A stretch of DNA of 64,000 nucleotides from Catalinimonas alkaloidigena (lineage in GTDB: Bacteria; Bacteroidota; Bacteroidia; Cytophagales; Cyclobacteriaceae). Position numbers and translations under genes: made by a program. Where the stretch lies: NCBI RefSeq assembly GCF_029504655.1, contig NZ_JAQFIL010000001.1, positions 7,350,001 to 7,414,000 on the forward strand, written 5' to 3'. The notes below the pieces were generated by a model. It saw only the letters and a list, made by a program, of their open reading frames with translations, was not told the DNA's origin and did no database searches. Shown here one piece after another: positions 8,300-17,342 of this stretch (positions within the stretch are counted from its first letter, which is position 1; the number at the start of each line of letters is the position of its first letter).

Positions 8300-9187
8300 C
8301 TATGCTTTTGGATGAGCCTGGTCAAATACTGACTTCAGCTTTTCCATAGAATTGTGTGTATAAACCTGGGTAGCTGCCAAAGAGGCATGTCCCAGCAAAT
8401 CTTTAATGGCATTCAAATCTGCGCCATTATCTAATAAATGAGTTGCAAAAGTATGCCTCATCACATGAGGGCTCCGCTTATCGGAATGAGCATACTGATC
8501 CAGATACTTTCTTACAGTACGGTATACCATCATTGGATAACAAGGATCTCCACTATTTGTCACTAATAAATAGTGATCAAAGGCCTCACTCTCTTTAAAA
8601 AAAGTTTTCTTGGCTTGTAGATAGTCCGTTATCAGCTTTGTCAAACTTTTGTGACAAGGAATAATTCTCTCTTTTTGTCGCTTACCTTCTACTTTAATAG
8701 TCCCTTTTTCAAAAGAAATGTTAGAAGTCTGTAGATTTATCATTTCAGATAGGCGGATACCCGTACCATAAAGTAGCTCCAGCATCAAACGGTCTCGGAA
8801 AGCAGGGAAATCATGTGTGAAACCGTGATCATCTAAGAGCGTAAAAATCTCCTTGACCTGCACGAAATGTGGTAGGGGATAATTTGCTTTCAAGGCTTTT
8901 ACCTTATGTGTCGGGTTGAGCTTGATATGACGACGATGTTGAAGGAATTTATAAAAAGACCTGAGCGTACTCACCTTACGGTTGATAGAACGAGCTTTAT
9001 TTTTTTTGTTGGATAAGTCTACAATCCACGCTCTTATATCAAGATGGCTAGCGTGAACTATCGATATCCCAGGAGAATGATGCTTCAGGAAATTGTTAAA
9101 CTGAATCAGATCATTACTGTAGGCATTGATAGTATGTGAACTCATTCGTTTCTCGTAAGTGAGAAACTTAATGAAGGATTCAATCAT
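8300..9187 (-). CDS. xerC: Tyrosine recombinase XerC/XerD
   Basis: A 295-residue site-specific tyrosine recombinase, expected to resolve chromosome dimers at dif with its partner. The N-terminal SAM-like core-binding domain covers about 1-85. The catalytic domain shows Arg in GTGIRLSEM, Lys in VEGKRQKERI, His-X2-Arg in SPHVMRHTFATHLL, His in LLGHASLAATQ and the nucleophile Tyr in QVYTH. Its fixed position between rpsU and hpf is typical of the chromosomal Xer of Bacteroidota rather than of a mobile integrase. Whether it is XerC or XerD cannot be settled from the sequence alone. Confidence 0.88.
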   Translation of the reverse strand: MIESFIKFLTYEKRMSSHTINAYSNDLIQFNNFLKHHSPGISIVHASHLDIRAWIVDLSNKKNKARSINRKVSTLRSFYKFLQHRRHIKLNPTHKVKALKANYPLPHFVQVKEIFTLLDDHGFTHDFPAFRDRLMLELLYGTGIRLSEMINLQTSNISFEKGTIKVEGKRQKERIIPCHKSLTKLITDYLQAKKTFFKESEAFDHYLLVTNSGDPCYPMMVYRTVRKYLDQYAHSDKRSPHVMRHTFATHLLDNGADLNAIKDLLGHASLAATQVYTHNSMEKLKSVFDQAHPKA

Positions 9188-9259
9188 AAAAAATAAGTAT
9201 AGCGATCAATGTGTTGTCACTATAATAAAGAAAAGATTAAAAAATTAGGCAATGAAAGC

Positions 9260-9454
9260 CTATATATTTTCTTGAGATCTCATTTTTTGTCTGTAAGCAG
9301 CTTTAAGTCTCTCATTTCTCTTTTGTACAGAAGGTTTCTCATAATGAGTTCTGGAGCGAACTTCTTTCAGCGTACCGGTTTTTTCAAATTTTTTCTTGAA
9401 TCGCTTAAGTGCTTTTTCTATAGATTCGTTTTCTTTAACATTTACTGTAATCAT
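9260..9454 (-). CDS. rpsU: Small ribosomal subunit protein bS21
   Basis: A 64-residue bS21 beginning with ITVNVKENESIEKALKRFK, followed by the basic helix and the RNERLKAAYRQKMR tail. It binds the 30S platform near the anti-Shine-Dalgarno sequence; in Bacteroidota this protein is implicated in sequestering the 3' end of 16S rRNA. It is the first gene of the rpsU-xer-hpf operon and lies 35 bases downstream of a near-perfect promoter. Confidence 0.95.
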   Translation of the reverse strand: MITVNVKENESIEKALKRFKKKFEKTGTLKEVRSRTHYEKPSVQKRNERLKAAYRQKMRSQENI

Positions 9455-9489
9455 AAGGCAATATTTTTATTATTTCCGAATAAAGACCG

Positions 9490-9520
9490 CAAAAATACGG
9501 ATTGATTTCTTTCCATCAAA
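9490..9520 (-). promoter_or_regulatory. Promoter of the rpsU-xer-hpf operon
   Basis: On the minus strand TTTG (9517-9520) is followed after exactly 19 bases by TATTTTTG (9490-9497). Both elements match the Bacteroidota housekeeping consensus TTTG/TAnnTTTG, and the -7 element ends 35 bases before the rpsU start codon. This is the clearest promoter in the window. Confidence 0.78.
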
Positions 9521-9646
9521 TGAAAGTGATAAAATTATATCTACTTTGGGCTTAATGGCGACATTTTTGTAACGACTCAGAGACTGTTGTAGTTCTATTT
9601 CGTTTTCATTTTTCTAAACAGTATTTTGCAGAAATCAAAATAAAAC

Positions 9647-9664
9647 AAAAGTAATATTACTTTT
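9647..9664. promoter_or_regulatory. Perfect 18-bp palindrome upstream of the UDP-sugar operon
   Basis: AAAAGTAATATTACTTTT is fully self-complementary and lies 24 bases before the candidate -7 element of ugd, overlapping the likely -33 zone. It is a plausible operator for a dimeric regulator. No T tract follows at a distance that would make a terminator, and no gene ends here. Confidence 0.4.
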
Positions 9665-9688
9665 ATGGTATTATTTCTTAATAAAATT

Positions 9689-9696
9689 TATTTTTG
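9689..9696 (+). promoter_or_regulatory. Candidate -7 element of the ugd operon
   Basis: TATTTTTG matches TAnnTTTG and lies 34 bases upstream of the ugd ATG. The -33 element is weak (TTTATG about 20 bases upstream), which would fit a regulated promoter next to the palindrome at 9647-9664. Confidence 0.45.
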
Positions 9697-9730
9697 AACA
9701 ATAAATTAATCCACTTAAAATTCTCATAAT

Positions 9731-11044
9731 ATGAAGATAGCAGTAGTTGGAACTGGCTATGTCGGCCTGGTGACAGGAACTTGTTTCGCTGAAACAGGAA
9801 ATACTGTAAGCTGTGTTGATATAGATGAAAAAAAAGTAGCCAAACTAAAAAATGGCGAAGTCCCTATCTACGAGCCTGGTTTGGAAACTCTCTTTGAGAG
9901 AAATGTTCATCAGGGGAGGTTGCACTTCACTACTGATCTTAAAGAAGGGATAGAAGGGGCTAAAATAATATTTTTGGCTTTGCCTACTCCTCCCGGTGAA
10001 GATGGCTCTGCGGACCTGAAATATGTACTAAAGGTCGCTGAAGACCTGGGATCTATCCTGGAAGAATACGCAGTAATTGTGGATAAAAGTACGGTGCCGG
10101 TAGGAACTGCCGAAAAAGTACGCGCCAAGATTGCTGAAAATGCTAAAGTGGAATTTGATGTAGTATCTAACCCTGAATTTCTAAGAGAAGGCGTGGCGGT
10201 AGACGACTTTATGAAGCCTGACCGTGTAGTAATTGGTACTAAATCTCCAAAGGCCCAAGAGATTATGGGTAAATTATACGCCCCTTTGGTAAGACAAGGT
10301 AACCCGGTGATTTTTATGGATGAAGCCTCTGCGGAGCTTACAAAATATGCGGCAAATTCATTTTTGGCTACTAAGATTACCTTTATGAATGAGATTGCTA
10401 ATCTTTGTGAGAAACTGGGCGCTGATGTGGATATGGTAAGAAAAGGTATCGGTACCGATACCAGAATAGGAAGGCGTTTTCTGTTTGCAGGCATAGGCTA
10501 TGGGGGGAGTTGCTTTCCTAAAGATGTACAGGCGCTTGCCAAATCATCAAGTGAGGCTTCTTATGACTTTAAGATTTTGAACGCGGTGATGGATATTAAC
10601 CATGGGCAGAAAACACGTCTGATAGAAAAGGCAAACAAACATTTTAAGGGGGATTTGAAGGGAAAAACATTTGCTATGTGGGGGCTTTCATTTAAACCCT
10701 ATACGGATGATATCAGAGAGGCTCCGGCATTGTATAACATAGATGCTTTGTTAGCTGCAGGAGCTAAGGTAAAAGCTTATGATCCTGAGGGGATGAAAAA
10801 TGTTAGGGCAATTGTAGGAGATAAGATTGAGTATTGTGTAGATGAATACCACGCGGCAGAGGATGTAGACGCTATTTTTGTAATGACAGAGTGGCCGATT
10901 TTCAGAACACCTGATTTTGAAAAATTAGCATCTATCACAAAAAGCAAAGTGATTTTTGATGGAAGAAATCTCTATGAGCCCGAAGCAATGGCTGAATTAG
11001 GATATTCATATTATAGTATAGGTAGAAAAGATATAAATGGCTAA
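9731..11044 (+). CDS. ugd: UDP-glucose 6-dehydrogenase
   Basis: A 437-residue enzyme that oxidises UDP-glucose twice with NAD+ to UDP-glucuronate. The Rossmann motif [19 protein letters not shown] is at the N-terminus, the dimerisation helix follows [20 protein letters not shown], catalytic Cys261 lies in [10 protein letters not shown], and the C-terminal UDP-binding domain carries [16 protein letters not shown]. It is the first gene of a three-gene operon; its stop overlaps the next start by 8 bases, so the product passes directly to the decarboxylase. The pathway supplies uronic acid and pentose donors for surface polysaccharide. Confidence 0.96.
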   Translation: MKIAVVGTGYVGLVTGTCFAETGNTVSCVDIDEKKVAKLKNGEVPIYEPGLETLFERNVHQGRLHFTTDLKEGIEGAKIIFLALPTPPGEDGSADLKYVLKVAEDLGSILEEYAVIVDKSTVPVGTAEKVRAKIAENAKVEFDVVSNPEFLREGVAVDDFMKPDRVVIGTKSPKAQEIMGKLYAPLVRQGNPVIFMDEASAELTKYAANSFLATKITFMNEIANLCEKLGADVDMVRKGIGTDTRIGRRFLFAGIGYGGSCFPKDVQALAKSSSEASYDFKILNAVMDINHGQKTRLIEKANKHFKGDLKGKTFAMWGLSFKPYTDDIREAPALYNIDALLAAGAKVKAYDPEGMKNVRAIVGDKIEYCVDEYHAAEDVDAIFVMTEWPIFRTPDFEKLASITKSKVIFDGRNLYEPEAMAELGYSYYSIGRKDING

Positions 11045-11981
11045 AAAAAGAATACTCATTACAGGCGGAGCCGGTTTTCTCGGCTCCCACCTTTGCGACC
11101 GTTTCCTTAAAGAAGGTTATTATGTGATCGCAATGGATAACTTAATAACTGGTAACCTTAAGAACATTGAGCACCTGATGCATCGGGAAGACTTTGAGTT
11201 TTTCCATTGTGATATATCTAACTATGTACATGTTCCCGGCGAGCTGGATTATATTTTGCATTTTGCTTCTCCCGCAAGCCCAATAGACTACCTGAAAATG
11301 CCTATTCAGACTTTGAAGGTCGGCTCATTAGGGACACATAATTGTTTAGGTTTAGCGAGAGCAAAAAAAGCTAGAATCCTTGTAGCATCTACTTCAGAAG
11401 TATATGGTGACCCCACAGTACATCCTCAGAAAGAAGAGTATTGGGGAAATGTAAATCCTATTGGTCCTCGTGGGGTATATGATGAAGCCAAACGTTTTCA
11501 AGAGGCGATAACCATGGCTTATCATACTTACCATAAGCTGGAGACCAGAATTATCAGAATTTTTAATACTTACGGACCCAGAATGCGATTAAATGATGGG
11601 CGAGCATTACCTGCTTTTCTAGGTCAGGCGCTACGAGGAGAGGACCTGACAGTATTTGGAGATGGTTCTCAAACACGTTCTTTTTGCTATGTAGATGATT
11701 TGGTGGAAGGCATTTATCGCTTGTTGCTGAGTGACTATCCATACCCGGTAAATATTGGTAATCCCGATGAGATTTCTATCAAAGACTTCGCGGAAGAAAT
11801 TATCAAGCTGACCGGTACGCAGCAAAAAATTGTTTATAAGCCCCTTCCCCAAGATGATCCTATGCAGCGTCAGCCCGACATTACTAAAGCAAAAGAAATT
11901 TTGGGCTGGGAACCAAAAGTATCTCGCTCTGAAGGGCTGAAGATTACTTTTGATTTCTATGCAAATAAAACTGATCTGTAA
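11037..11981 (+). CDS. uxs: UDP-glucuronate decarboxylase (UDP-xylose synthase)
   Basis: A 314-residue extended SDR. It has the NAD-binding GGAGFLGSH near residue 10, the active-site segment STSEVYGDP, catalytic Tyr148 and Lys152 in VYDEAKRF, and the substrate-loop motifs [11 protein letters not shown] and [12 protein letters not shown]. It decarboxylates UDP-glucuronate, made by the preceding gene, to UDP-xylose. It overlaps ugd by 8 bases and galE by one base, which implies translational coupling. Assignment as a UDP-glucuronate decarboxylase rather than an epimerase rests on motif similarity and the position after ugd. Confidence 0.92.
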   Translation: MAKKRILITGGAGFLGSHLCDRFLKEGYYVIAMDNLITGNLKNIEHLMHREDFEFFHCDISNYVHVPGELDYILHFASPASPIDYLKMPIQTLKVGSLGTHNCLGLARAKKARILVASTSEVYGDPTVHPQKEEYWGNVNPIGPRGVYDEAKRFQEAITMAYHTYHKLETRIIRIFNTYGPRMRLNDGRALPAFLGQALRGEDLTVFGDGSQTRSFCYVDDLVEGIYRLLLSDYPYPVNIGNPDEISIKDFAEEIIKLTGTQQKIVYKPLPQDDPMQRQPDITKAKEILGWEPKVSRSEGLKITFDFYANKTDL

Positions 11982-13015
11982 TGCCTGGAACTGCCACTAA
12001 GGTCATAGTTACGGGGGGAGCTGGTTATATCGGCTCTCATACAGTAGTAGAGCTTTTCCACGCTGGCTATGAACCAATTATAGTAGATAACTTTGTCAAT
12101 GCGGAGAAGTCTTCTATCAAGGGTATAGAGACAATCCTGGGTGCCAAAGTAAAACTTTATGAGGGCGATAGTGGAAATAAGGAGTTTATGGAGAGGGTCA
12201 TTGCTCAGGAAAGAGGGATTTCAGGAATTATTCATTTTGCTGCATATAAAGCGGTAGGAGAATCAGTAAACCAACCCTTGAAATATTATCGGAATAACCT
12301 GGATAGTTTGCTTACTTTAATGGAATTAATGAAGGAGCATCACATTCCTCATATTGTTTTTTCCTCATCATGCACTGTTTATGGTCAGCCGGATACATTA
12401 CCAGTAACTGAGAAAAGCCCTAAAAAGCCTGCTGAATCTCCCTATGGAAATACCAAGCAAATTTGCGAAGAGATTTTAGAAGATACCGTAAATAGTGGAG
12501 TGCCGATTAAAGTAATTGCTTTGAGGTATTTTAATCCTATTGGAGCGCATCCTTCTGCTGAAATAGGGGAACTCCCTTTGGGTGTTCCTAATAACCTGGT
12601 CCCTTTTGTAACCCAGACAGCTGCTGGAATCCGCGAAAAGCTTACTGTTTTTGGTGATGATTACGATACACATGATGGCACGTGTCTTAGAGACTATATC
12701 CATGTAGTGGATTTGGCAAAAGCTCATGTGAGTGCGCTACAATATCTGGGAAGCAAGTCAGAAGAAAACTCCTATGATGTGTTTAACATAGGTACTGGTC
12801 AGGGCAGCACAGTGCTTGATGTAATTAATACCTTTGAAGAGGTAAATAACATAAAGCTTAATTATTCCATCGGAGCCAGAAGAGCTGGTGATGTGGAAAA
12901 AGTTTATGCCGATGTAAGCCATGCTAATGTTGAACTCAGATGGAAAACTGAATTATCCTTAGCGGATGCGCTTAAAGATGCCTGGAAATGGCAATTGAGC
13001 TTAAAAAAAAATTAG
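11981..13015 (+). CDS. galE: UDP-glucose 4-epimerase
   Basis: A 344-residue GalE that interconverts UDP-glucose and UDP-galactose. [19 protein letters not shown] forms the NAD-binding turn, SSSCTVYG carries the active-site Ser, Tyr155 and Lys159 lie in SPYGNTKQ, and [12 protein letters not shown] and [12 protein letters not shown] are family signatures. It is the last gene of the UDP-sugar operon, so the same transcript can provide UDP-glucuronate, UDP-xylose and UDP-galactose. Its 3' end overlaps the convergent pdxJ stop by 4 bases. Confidence 0.95.
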   Translation: MPGTATKVIVTGGAGYIGSHTVVELFHAGYEPIIVDNFVNAEKSSIKGIETILGAKVKLYEGDSGNKEFMERVIAQERGISGIIHFAAYKAVGESVNQPLKYYRNNLDSLLTLMELMKEHHIPHIVFSSSCTVYGQPDTLPVTEKSPKKPAESPYGNTKQICEEILEDTVNSGVPIKVIALRYFNPIGAHPSAEIGELPLGVPNNLVPFVTQTAAGIREKLTVFGDDYDTHDGTCLRDYIHVVDLAKAHVSALQYLGSKSEENSYDVFNIGTGQGSTVLDVINTFEEVNNIKLNYSIGARRAGDVEKVYADVSHANVELRWKTELSLADALKDAWKWQLSLKKN

Positions 13016-13725
13016 ACCAGTTGTTTTAGATAGAGTTGGATGGTGTTTTCCAATCCATAATAAAGTGCATCGCAAATCAGGGCATGACCAATAGATACCT
13101 CATCTAAATAGGGGATCCTCTCTTTTAGATATTTGAGATTGTCTAAATCCAGGTCATGCCCTGCATTAATTTCTAACCCAAGTGAGCGGGCTTTGTCCGC
13201 TGCAGCTACATAAAGAGTAACAGCCTCTTCTTTATCTTTGTGATATTTACGCGCATAGCTTTCTGTATATAATTCTACCCGGTCACATCCAATAATTGCG
13301 GCCCCTTCAACCATCTTGGGGTCAGGATCAACAAAAATTGAAGTACGTACCCCAAAGCTTTTAAGCTCGCGGATCACTTCTACCAAGAAGTCTTTTTCCT
13401 TATAAGTGTCCCATCCTGCATTTGAAGTAAGCACTTCAGGAGGGTCAGGTACAAGGGTAGCCTGAGCTGGACGGGCTTCCGCAATGATATTCATATAGCG
13501 TTCATCAGGGTAGCCTTCAATATTAAATTCCGTACTTATTGCTTTCTTGAGTGCAAAGACATCACTTCTGCGAATGTGCCGCTCATCGGGACGGGGATGC
13601 ACAGTAATGCCCTGAGCACCAAAACGCTCTGCATCCAGTGCTACCTGAACAACATCCGGGTTATTCCCTCCTCGGGAATTTCTAAGCGTGGCTATCTTGT
13701 TGATATTAACACTAAGCTTCGTCAT
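13012..13725 (-). CDS. pdxJ: Pyridoxine 5'-phosphate synthase
   Basis: A 237-residue TIM-barrel enzyme that condenses 3-amino-2-oxopropyl phosphate with 1-deoxy-D-xylulose 5-phosphate, the last ring-forming step of DXP-dependent vitamin B6 synthesis. Signatures are [48 protein letters not shown] and [17 protein letters not shown]. The size is normal for the family. It is convergent with galE and divergent from yqeY. Confidence 0.96.
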   Translation of the reverse strand: MTKLSVNINKIATLRNSRGGNNPDVVQVALDAERFGAQGITVHPRPDERHIRRSDVFALKKAISTEFNIEGYPDERYMNIIAEARPAQATLVPDPPEVLTSNAGWDTYKEKDFLVEVIRELKSFGVRTSIFVDPDPKMVEGAAIIGCDRVELYTESYARKYHKDKEEAVTLYVAAADKARSLGLEINAGHDLDLDNLKYLKERIPYLDEVSIGHALICDALYYGLENTIQLYLKQLV

Positions 13726-13789
13726 TGTAGCTGATTTATGTAAATTGCCCTCAATTTAAAAAAATATTGTCAATACAAATTGATTATAC

Positions 13790-14242
13790 ATGAGTTTGAA
13801 GTCAAGAATTGATCAAGATATAAAGGAGGCGATGCGGGCTAAAGACCAGGATGCACTGCGCACCCTTAGAAGTATCAAATCTATGATACTACTGGCAGAG
13901 ACGGAGAAAGGAGGCAGTAAAGAGCTTTCTGAAGCAGATGAGCTGAAGCTTCTGACTAAAGCCGCAAAGCAAAGGAAAGAATCGCTGGATACTTTTGCCG
14001 CCCAGAACAGAGAAGATCTGGCAAACAAGGAAAAAGTTGAACTGGAGGTTATTGAGCGCTACCTTCCACAACAAATGTCAGAGGAAGAGCTAAAGCTAGC
14101 ATTGGAAAAAATCATTGCTGATGAGGGAGCTAGCGGAATGCAAGACATGGGCAAGGTAATGGGAAGAGCTACCCAGGAACTGGCAGGTCGTGCAGAGGGT
14201 AAACAAATATCACAACTGGTAAAACAGCTGTTAAATAAATAA
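13790..14242 (+). CDS. GatB/YqeY domain protein
   Basis: A 150-residue helical YqeY protein. It begins SLKSRIDQDIKEAMRAKDQ, contains LRTLRSIKSMILLAE and IERYLPQQMSEEEL, and ends with the conserved MGKVMGRATQELAGRAEGK region. The domain also forms the tail of GatB, where it contacts tRNA; the stand-alone protein's role is not established. It is followed after 4 bases by the cvpA-like gene, so the two are very probably cotranscribed. Confidence 0.92.
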   Translation: MSLKSRIDQDIKEAMRAKDQDALRTLRSIKSMILLAETEKGGSKELSEADELKLLTKAAKQRKESLDTFAAQNREDLANKEKVELEVIERYLPQQMSEEELKLALEKIIADEGASGMQDMGKVMGRATQELAGRAEGKQISQLVKQLLNK

Positions 14243-14246
14243 TCTA

Positions 14247-14774
14247 TTGAGTATCTGGGATTTTGTAATACTGGTGATCCTGCTGGCGGGAGCCTATCGC
14301 GGGTTTCAAAAAGGCTTGCTTAGAGAAGTAGTAGGGATCTTCGCTCTTGTAGCAGGTGTTATTGGTGCTATCCAATGGTTGCCAGAGGGTATGGACTTTC
14401 TTTCCCGTACCTTGAATACTCAAACAGAGCTACTGCCTGTATTTGCTTTTTTTCTTATATTTATCACTATCGTGCTTGCTATTTCACTGGCCGGAAGGTT
14501 AGTGAAACTCATTATTGACCTCACTCCTATTGGCTTCGTTGATGGCATTGGAGGGGCGCTGCTGGGCATGTTAAAGTGGGCATTAGGCATTAGCATTATC
14601 TTGTGGGTCATGGACAATGCAAGGGTAGAATTGCCGATAGATGATGAAAGCATGCTTTATGTGAATGTAAAACAGGTGGCGCCTTATATATTTCAACATC
14701 TTGGGGAGTGGTCACCTATGGTAGCAGAGGTAATTGATTCTATACAACAGATATTCGCAGAAATTGAATGGTAA
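14247..14774 (+). CDS. CvpA family membrane protein
   Basis: A 175-residue inner-membrane protein with about four hydrophobic segments (near 5-20, 23-40, 65-85 and 100-120) and the CvpA signature AYRGFQKGLLREVVGI. The family is linked to colicin V production in E. coli and to envelope homeostasis; its exact role here is unknown. The frame opens with a TTG at 14247, four bases after the yqeY stop, and no closer ATG exists before the conserved region. Confidence 0.88.
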   Translation: MSIWDFVILVILLAGAYRGFQKGLLREVVGIFALVAGVIGAIQWLPEGMDFLSRTLNTQTELLPVFAFFLIFITIVLAISLAGRLVKLIIDLTPIGFVDGIGGALLGMLKWALGISIILWVMDNARVELPIDDESMLYVNVKQVAPYIFQHLGEWSPMVAEVIDSIQQIFAEIEW

Positions 14775-14839
14775 TTCACACAATTATAAGGAAATGTTAA
14801 CACTAGTGATCAGCTTATCGTTATTATTACATGGGTGAA

Positions 14840-14847
14840 TATCTTTG
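14840..14847 (+). promoter_or_regulatory. Candidate -7 element before the hydrolase-CBS genes
   Basis: TATCTTTG matches TAnnTTTG and lies 67 bases before the hydrolase ATG. No TTTG is found at the expected -33 position, so the call is tentative. Confidence 0.33.
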
Positions 14848-14914
14848 TTACATTTAATGTTATAACTTAAAAATTCTGATTTACTTATAAGGTAAATTTA
14901 TAAACTGTCAATTC

Positions 14915-15679
14915 ATGGCATTTACAATACACAATAAGAACGGGTTCAAATATCTGGACGAAGGAGAAGGAGAAGTTATGTTATTGCTTCACGGTCTGTT
15001 TGGCGCTCTTAGTAACTGGGATGATGTAGTAAACAAGTTCTCAAAAAATTATCGGGTGATGATCCCATTGCTACCCGTGTACGAGAGATCTTCCAGAAAA
15101 GAAGGAGTAATAGGACTTACACATTTTCTGGAAAGGTTTATTGATGAAATGAACCTTCACAATATGACCATCATGGGCAATTCGCTGGGTGGACATATCG
15201 CCCTGATTTATACGATTAATAATCAGGAAAAAGTGGATAGGCTGGTCCTTACCGGAAGCTCAGGCTTGTTTGAAAATTCTATGGGAGGCTCGTTTCCCAA
15301 AAGAGGCAGCTATGCATATATCAAAGAGAGAGTAGAGTATACCTTTTATGACCCTTCCACCGTAACTAAAGAATACATTGATGAAGTTTTTGAAACCACC
15401 ACTAGCATTCCCAAGTGCATGGCAATAGTAGGTATTGCTAAGTCAGCTCAACGACATAATCTGGCAAATGATTTACATAAAATTACAGTGCCAACTCTTT
15501 TGGTTTGGGGGTTAAATGACACCATTACTCCTCCTTTGGTAGCCCATGACTTTAACCGGCTGATTCCTAATTCAAAGTTAAGGTTTATTGACAAGTGTTG
15601 CCATGCTCCTATGATGGAACAACCCGAAAAGTTCAATGCAATTTTAGAAGAGTTTTTAGAAGAAAAAACATTAGTATGA
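14915..15679 (+). CDS. Alpha/beta-fold hydrolase
   Basis: A 254-residue alpha/beta hydrolase with the oxyanion motif LLHGLFGALSNWDDV near residue 25, the nucleophile elbow GNSLGGHIAL near residue 90, and the catalytic Asp (WGLNDTITPP) and His (DKCCHAPMMEQPE) in the last quarter. It is homologous in fold but clearly different in sequence from the hydrolase at 4764. It is translationally coupled to the following CBS gene by an ATGA overlap and stands at the head of the envelope-biogenesis cluster. The substrate is unknown. Confidence 0.85.
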   Translation: MAFTIHNKNGFKYLDEGEGEVMLLLHGLFGALSNWDDVVNKFSKNYRVMIPLLPVYERSSRKEGVIGLTHFLERFIDEMNLHNMTIMGNSLGGHIALIYTINNQEKVDRLVLTGSSGLFENSMGGSFPKRGSYAYIKERVEYTFYDPSTVTKEYIDEVFETTTSIPKCMAIVGIAKSAQRHNLANDLHKITVPTLLVWGLNDTITPPLVAHDFNRLIPNSKLRFIDKCCHAPMMEQPEKFNAILEEFLEEKTLV

Positions 15680-16341
15680 TTGCTAAAGACCTGATAAACC
15701 CTATTATTCCGTCATTGAACGTTAGTGATGATATAGCACGTGCTTCATCATTAATGGACGATCTCCACGTAGCCATGCTTCCTGTCTTGGAAGAAGGCCA
15801 TTTCCGTGGCTTTATACATGAAGACTCACTATATGATGACCTTTATGATAAGCCTACTTTGGGAGCGTATCCCTTGGTTAATAACAGCTGTACAATTTAT
15901 CAGGAACAACATTTCTATGAAGTCGTGAAAGTTGCCAGTGAGTGTCAGAATGGACTGGTTGCGGTACTGGAAACTGAAGATATATTTTTGGGGGTAATTA
16001 CAGCGGAAGATGTGGTACAGGGTTTTGCCAAGACTATCGCTGTTCAGTCACCAGGGAGTATCATAGAAATTTCCCTTAAGCAGATTGATTATTCCCTTGC
16101 AGAAATTACAAGATTAATAGAAGCTGAAAATACCAAAGTAGTAGGATGTTTTCTTTCTAATGACCCGGACGATAATAGTGTAGTAAGTGTGACATTTAAA
16201 CTGGACAAGAAGAATGTATCACATATCATAGCTACGCTTAAGAGGTTTAACTATCAAATTGTAAGAGTAATACAGGAAGAAAGCATGGTGTCTTATGAAA
16301 AGGAAAGACTTGATGCATTAATGAAATACCTGAGCATCTAA
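15676..16341 (+). CDS. CBS-domain protein
   Basis: A 221-residue protein. Two N-terminal CBS repeats (about residues 1-120; AMLPVLEEGHFRGFIHEDSL and VAVLETEDIFLGVITAEDV) precede an ACT-like C-terminal part. The open frame begins upstream at 15595, but the ATG at 15676, overlapping the hydrolase stop as ATGA, gives the natural start. CBS pairs usually bind adenine nucleotides. The gene stands directly before nadK, as in many Bacteroidota, so a regulatory link to NAD(P) or adenylate level is a reasonable inference but is not shown. Confidence 0.88.
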   Translation: MIAKDLINPIIPSLNVSDDIARASSLMDDLHVAMLPVLEEGHFRGFIHEDSLYDDLYDKPTLGAYPLVNNSCTIYQEQHFYEVVKVASECQNGLVAVLETEDIFLGVITAEDVVQGFAKTIAVQSPGSIIEISLKQIDYSLAEITRLIEAENTKVVGCFLSNDPDDNSVVSVTFKLDKKNVSHIIATLKRFNYQIVRVIQEESMVSYEKERLDALMKYLSI

Positions 16342-16353
16342 AAAGCTAATTGT

Positions 16354-16361
16354 TATCTTTG
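16354..16361 (+). promoter_or_regulatory. Candidate -7 element before nadK
   Basis: TATCTTTG matches TAnnTTTG, 24 bases before the nadK ATG. No -33 match was found, and nadK may simply be cotranscribed with the CBS gene. Confidence 0.33.
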
Positions 16362-16385
16362 GTTCTACACGAACAAACCTAATCT

Positions 16386-17264
16386 ATGAGAATTGCCATT
16401 CATGGAAGAAAAGTGAGCCAAGATAGCCTTCCCTATATTCAACGTTTACTGAAAGCCCTAAGTAGCAAGCAGGTAGAAATTCATGTGTCGGACATTTTTT
16501 ATGATCTTCTTAAGCATAGTGAAATTGACCTGTCCGCATGTAAGGTGTATGAAAGTCAGAGAGGAGTTCCTTCAAAAGTCAATTATACAATAAGCATAGG
16601 TGGGGATGGCACCCTCCTGGAAACTGTTACCCATGTAGGTAATAGTGAGGTCCCTATTTTAGGTGTAAATACCGGTAGATTAGGCTTTTTGGCCACGGTT
16701 GCTCAGGATAATATTGAAGAAGCCGTAGAACTACTATTTCGTCAGGAATATTATAATGACTATCGTGCCTTGATTAGCGTGGATTCTCAGGCATCTATTG
16801 CCGATGGGTTAAATTTTGCGCTCAACGAGTTTACAGTAATTAAGAAGGACACTTCGGCTATGATCATTGTGCATGCTTATGTAGATGATATGTTCTTAAC
16901 TTCTTACTGGGCAGATGGATTAATTGTGTCTACTCCTACAGGTTCTACCGGCTATTCGCTAAGTTGTGGTGGACCAGTGGTTTCTCCTCATTCCAGTAAC
17001 CTGATCATTACACCGGTAAGCCCCCATAACCTGACAGTACGCCCCTTAGTTGTATCGGATGATAGTATTATCAGATTAAAGGTAGAAAGTAGGAGTGAAA
17101 ACTTTTTATTATCTTTAGATTCACGCTCATATACAATTAGTACCTCAACAGAGTTAGTACTGCAAAAAAGTGATTTTAAAGTAAAATTAGTTAAGTTCAG
17201 CGACAACAACTTTTTACATACATTACGGCAAAAGCTCAATTGGGGGCTTGATGTAAGGAATTGA
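16386..17264 (+). CDS. nadK: NAD kinase
   Basis: A 292-residue NAD kinase that phosphorylates NAD to NADP. The catalytic GGDGT motif has its Asp at residue 74, followed by GVNTGRLGFLATV, the NEFTV segment, and the C-terminal substrate motif STPTGSTGYSLSCGGP. The length matches the bacterial family. It lies between the CBS gene and the PorG-like genes in the usual Bacteroidota arrangement. Confidence 0.96.
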   Translation: MRIAIHGRKVSQDSLPYIQRLLKALSSKQVEIHVSDIFYDLLKHSEIDLSACKVYESQRGVPSKVNYTISIGGDGTLLETVTHVGNSEVPILGVNTGRLGFLATVAQDNIEEAVELLFRQEYYNDYRALISVDSQASIADGLNFALNEFTVIKKDTSAMIIVHAYVDDMFLTSYWADGLIVSTPTGSTGYSLSCGGPVVSPHSSNLIITPVSPHNLTVRPLVVSDDSIIRLKVESRSENFLLSLDSRSYTISTSTELVLQKSDFKVKLVKFSDNNFLHTLRQKLNWGLDVRN

Positions 17265-17310
17265 TTTTTATAGAATCTGCCTTCAGTTTTTTTTACTGTA
17301 AATAACAGTT

Positions 17311-17318
17311 TATTTTTG
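17311..17318 (+). promoter_or_regulatory. Candidate -7 element before the first PorG-like gene
   Basis: TATTTTTG matches TAnnTTTG and ends 24 bases before the chosen ATG at 17343. A T-rich run at about 17288-17294 stands in for the -33 element. Confidence 0.42.
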
Positions 17319-17342
17319 GATCAGGCCATAAAGCATATTCAA

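Noticed and set aside
9910..10494. A 194-codon open frame on the minus strand inside ugd
   Set aside because: It lies antisense to a clear UDP-glucose dehydrogenase gene whose codon pattern and motifs are intact; the antisense peptide has no recognisable domain.
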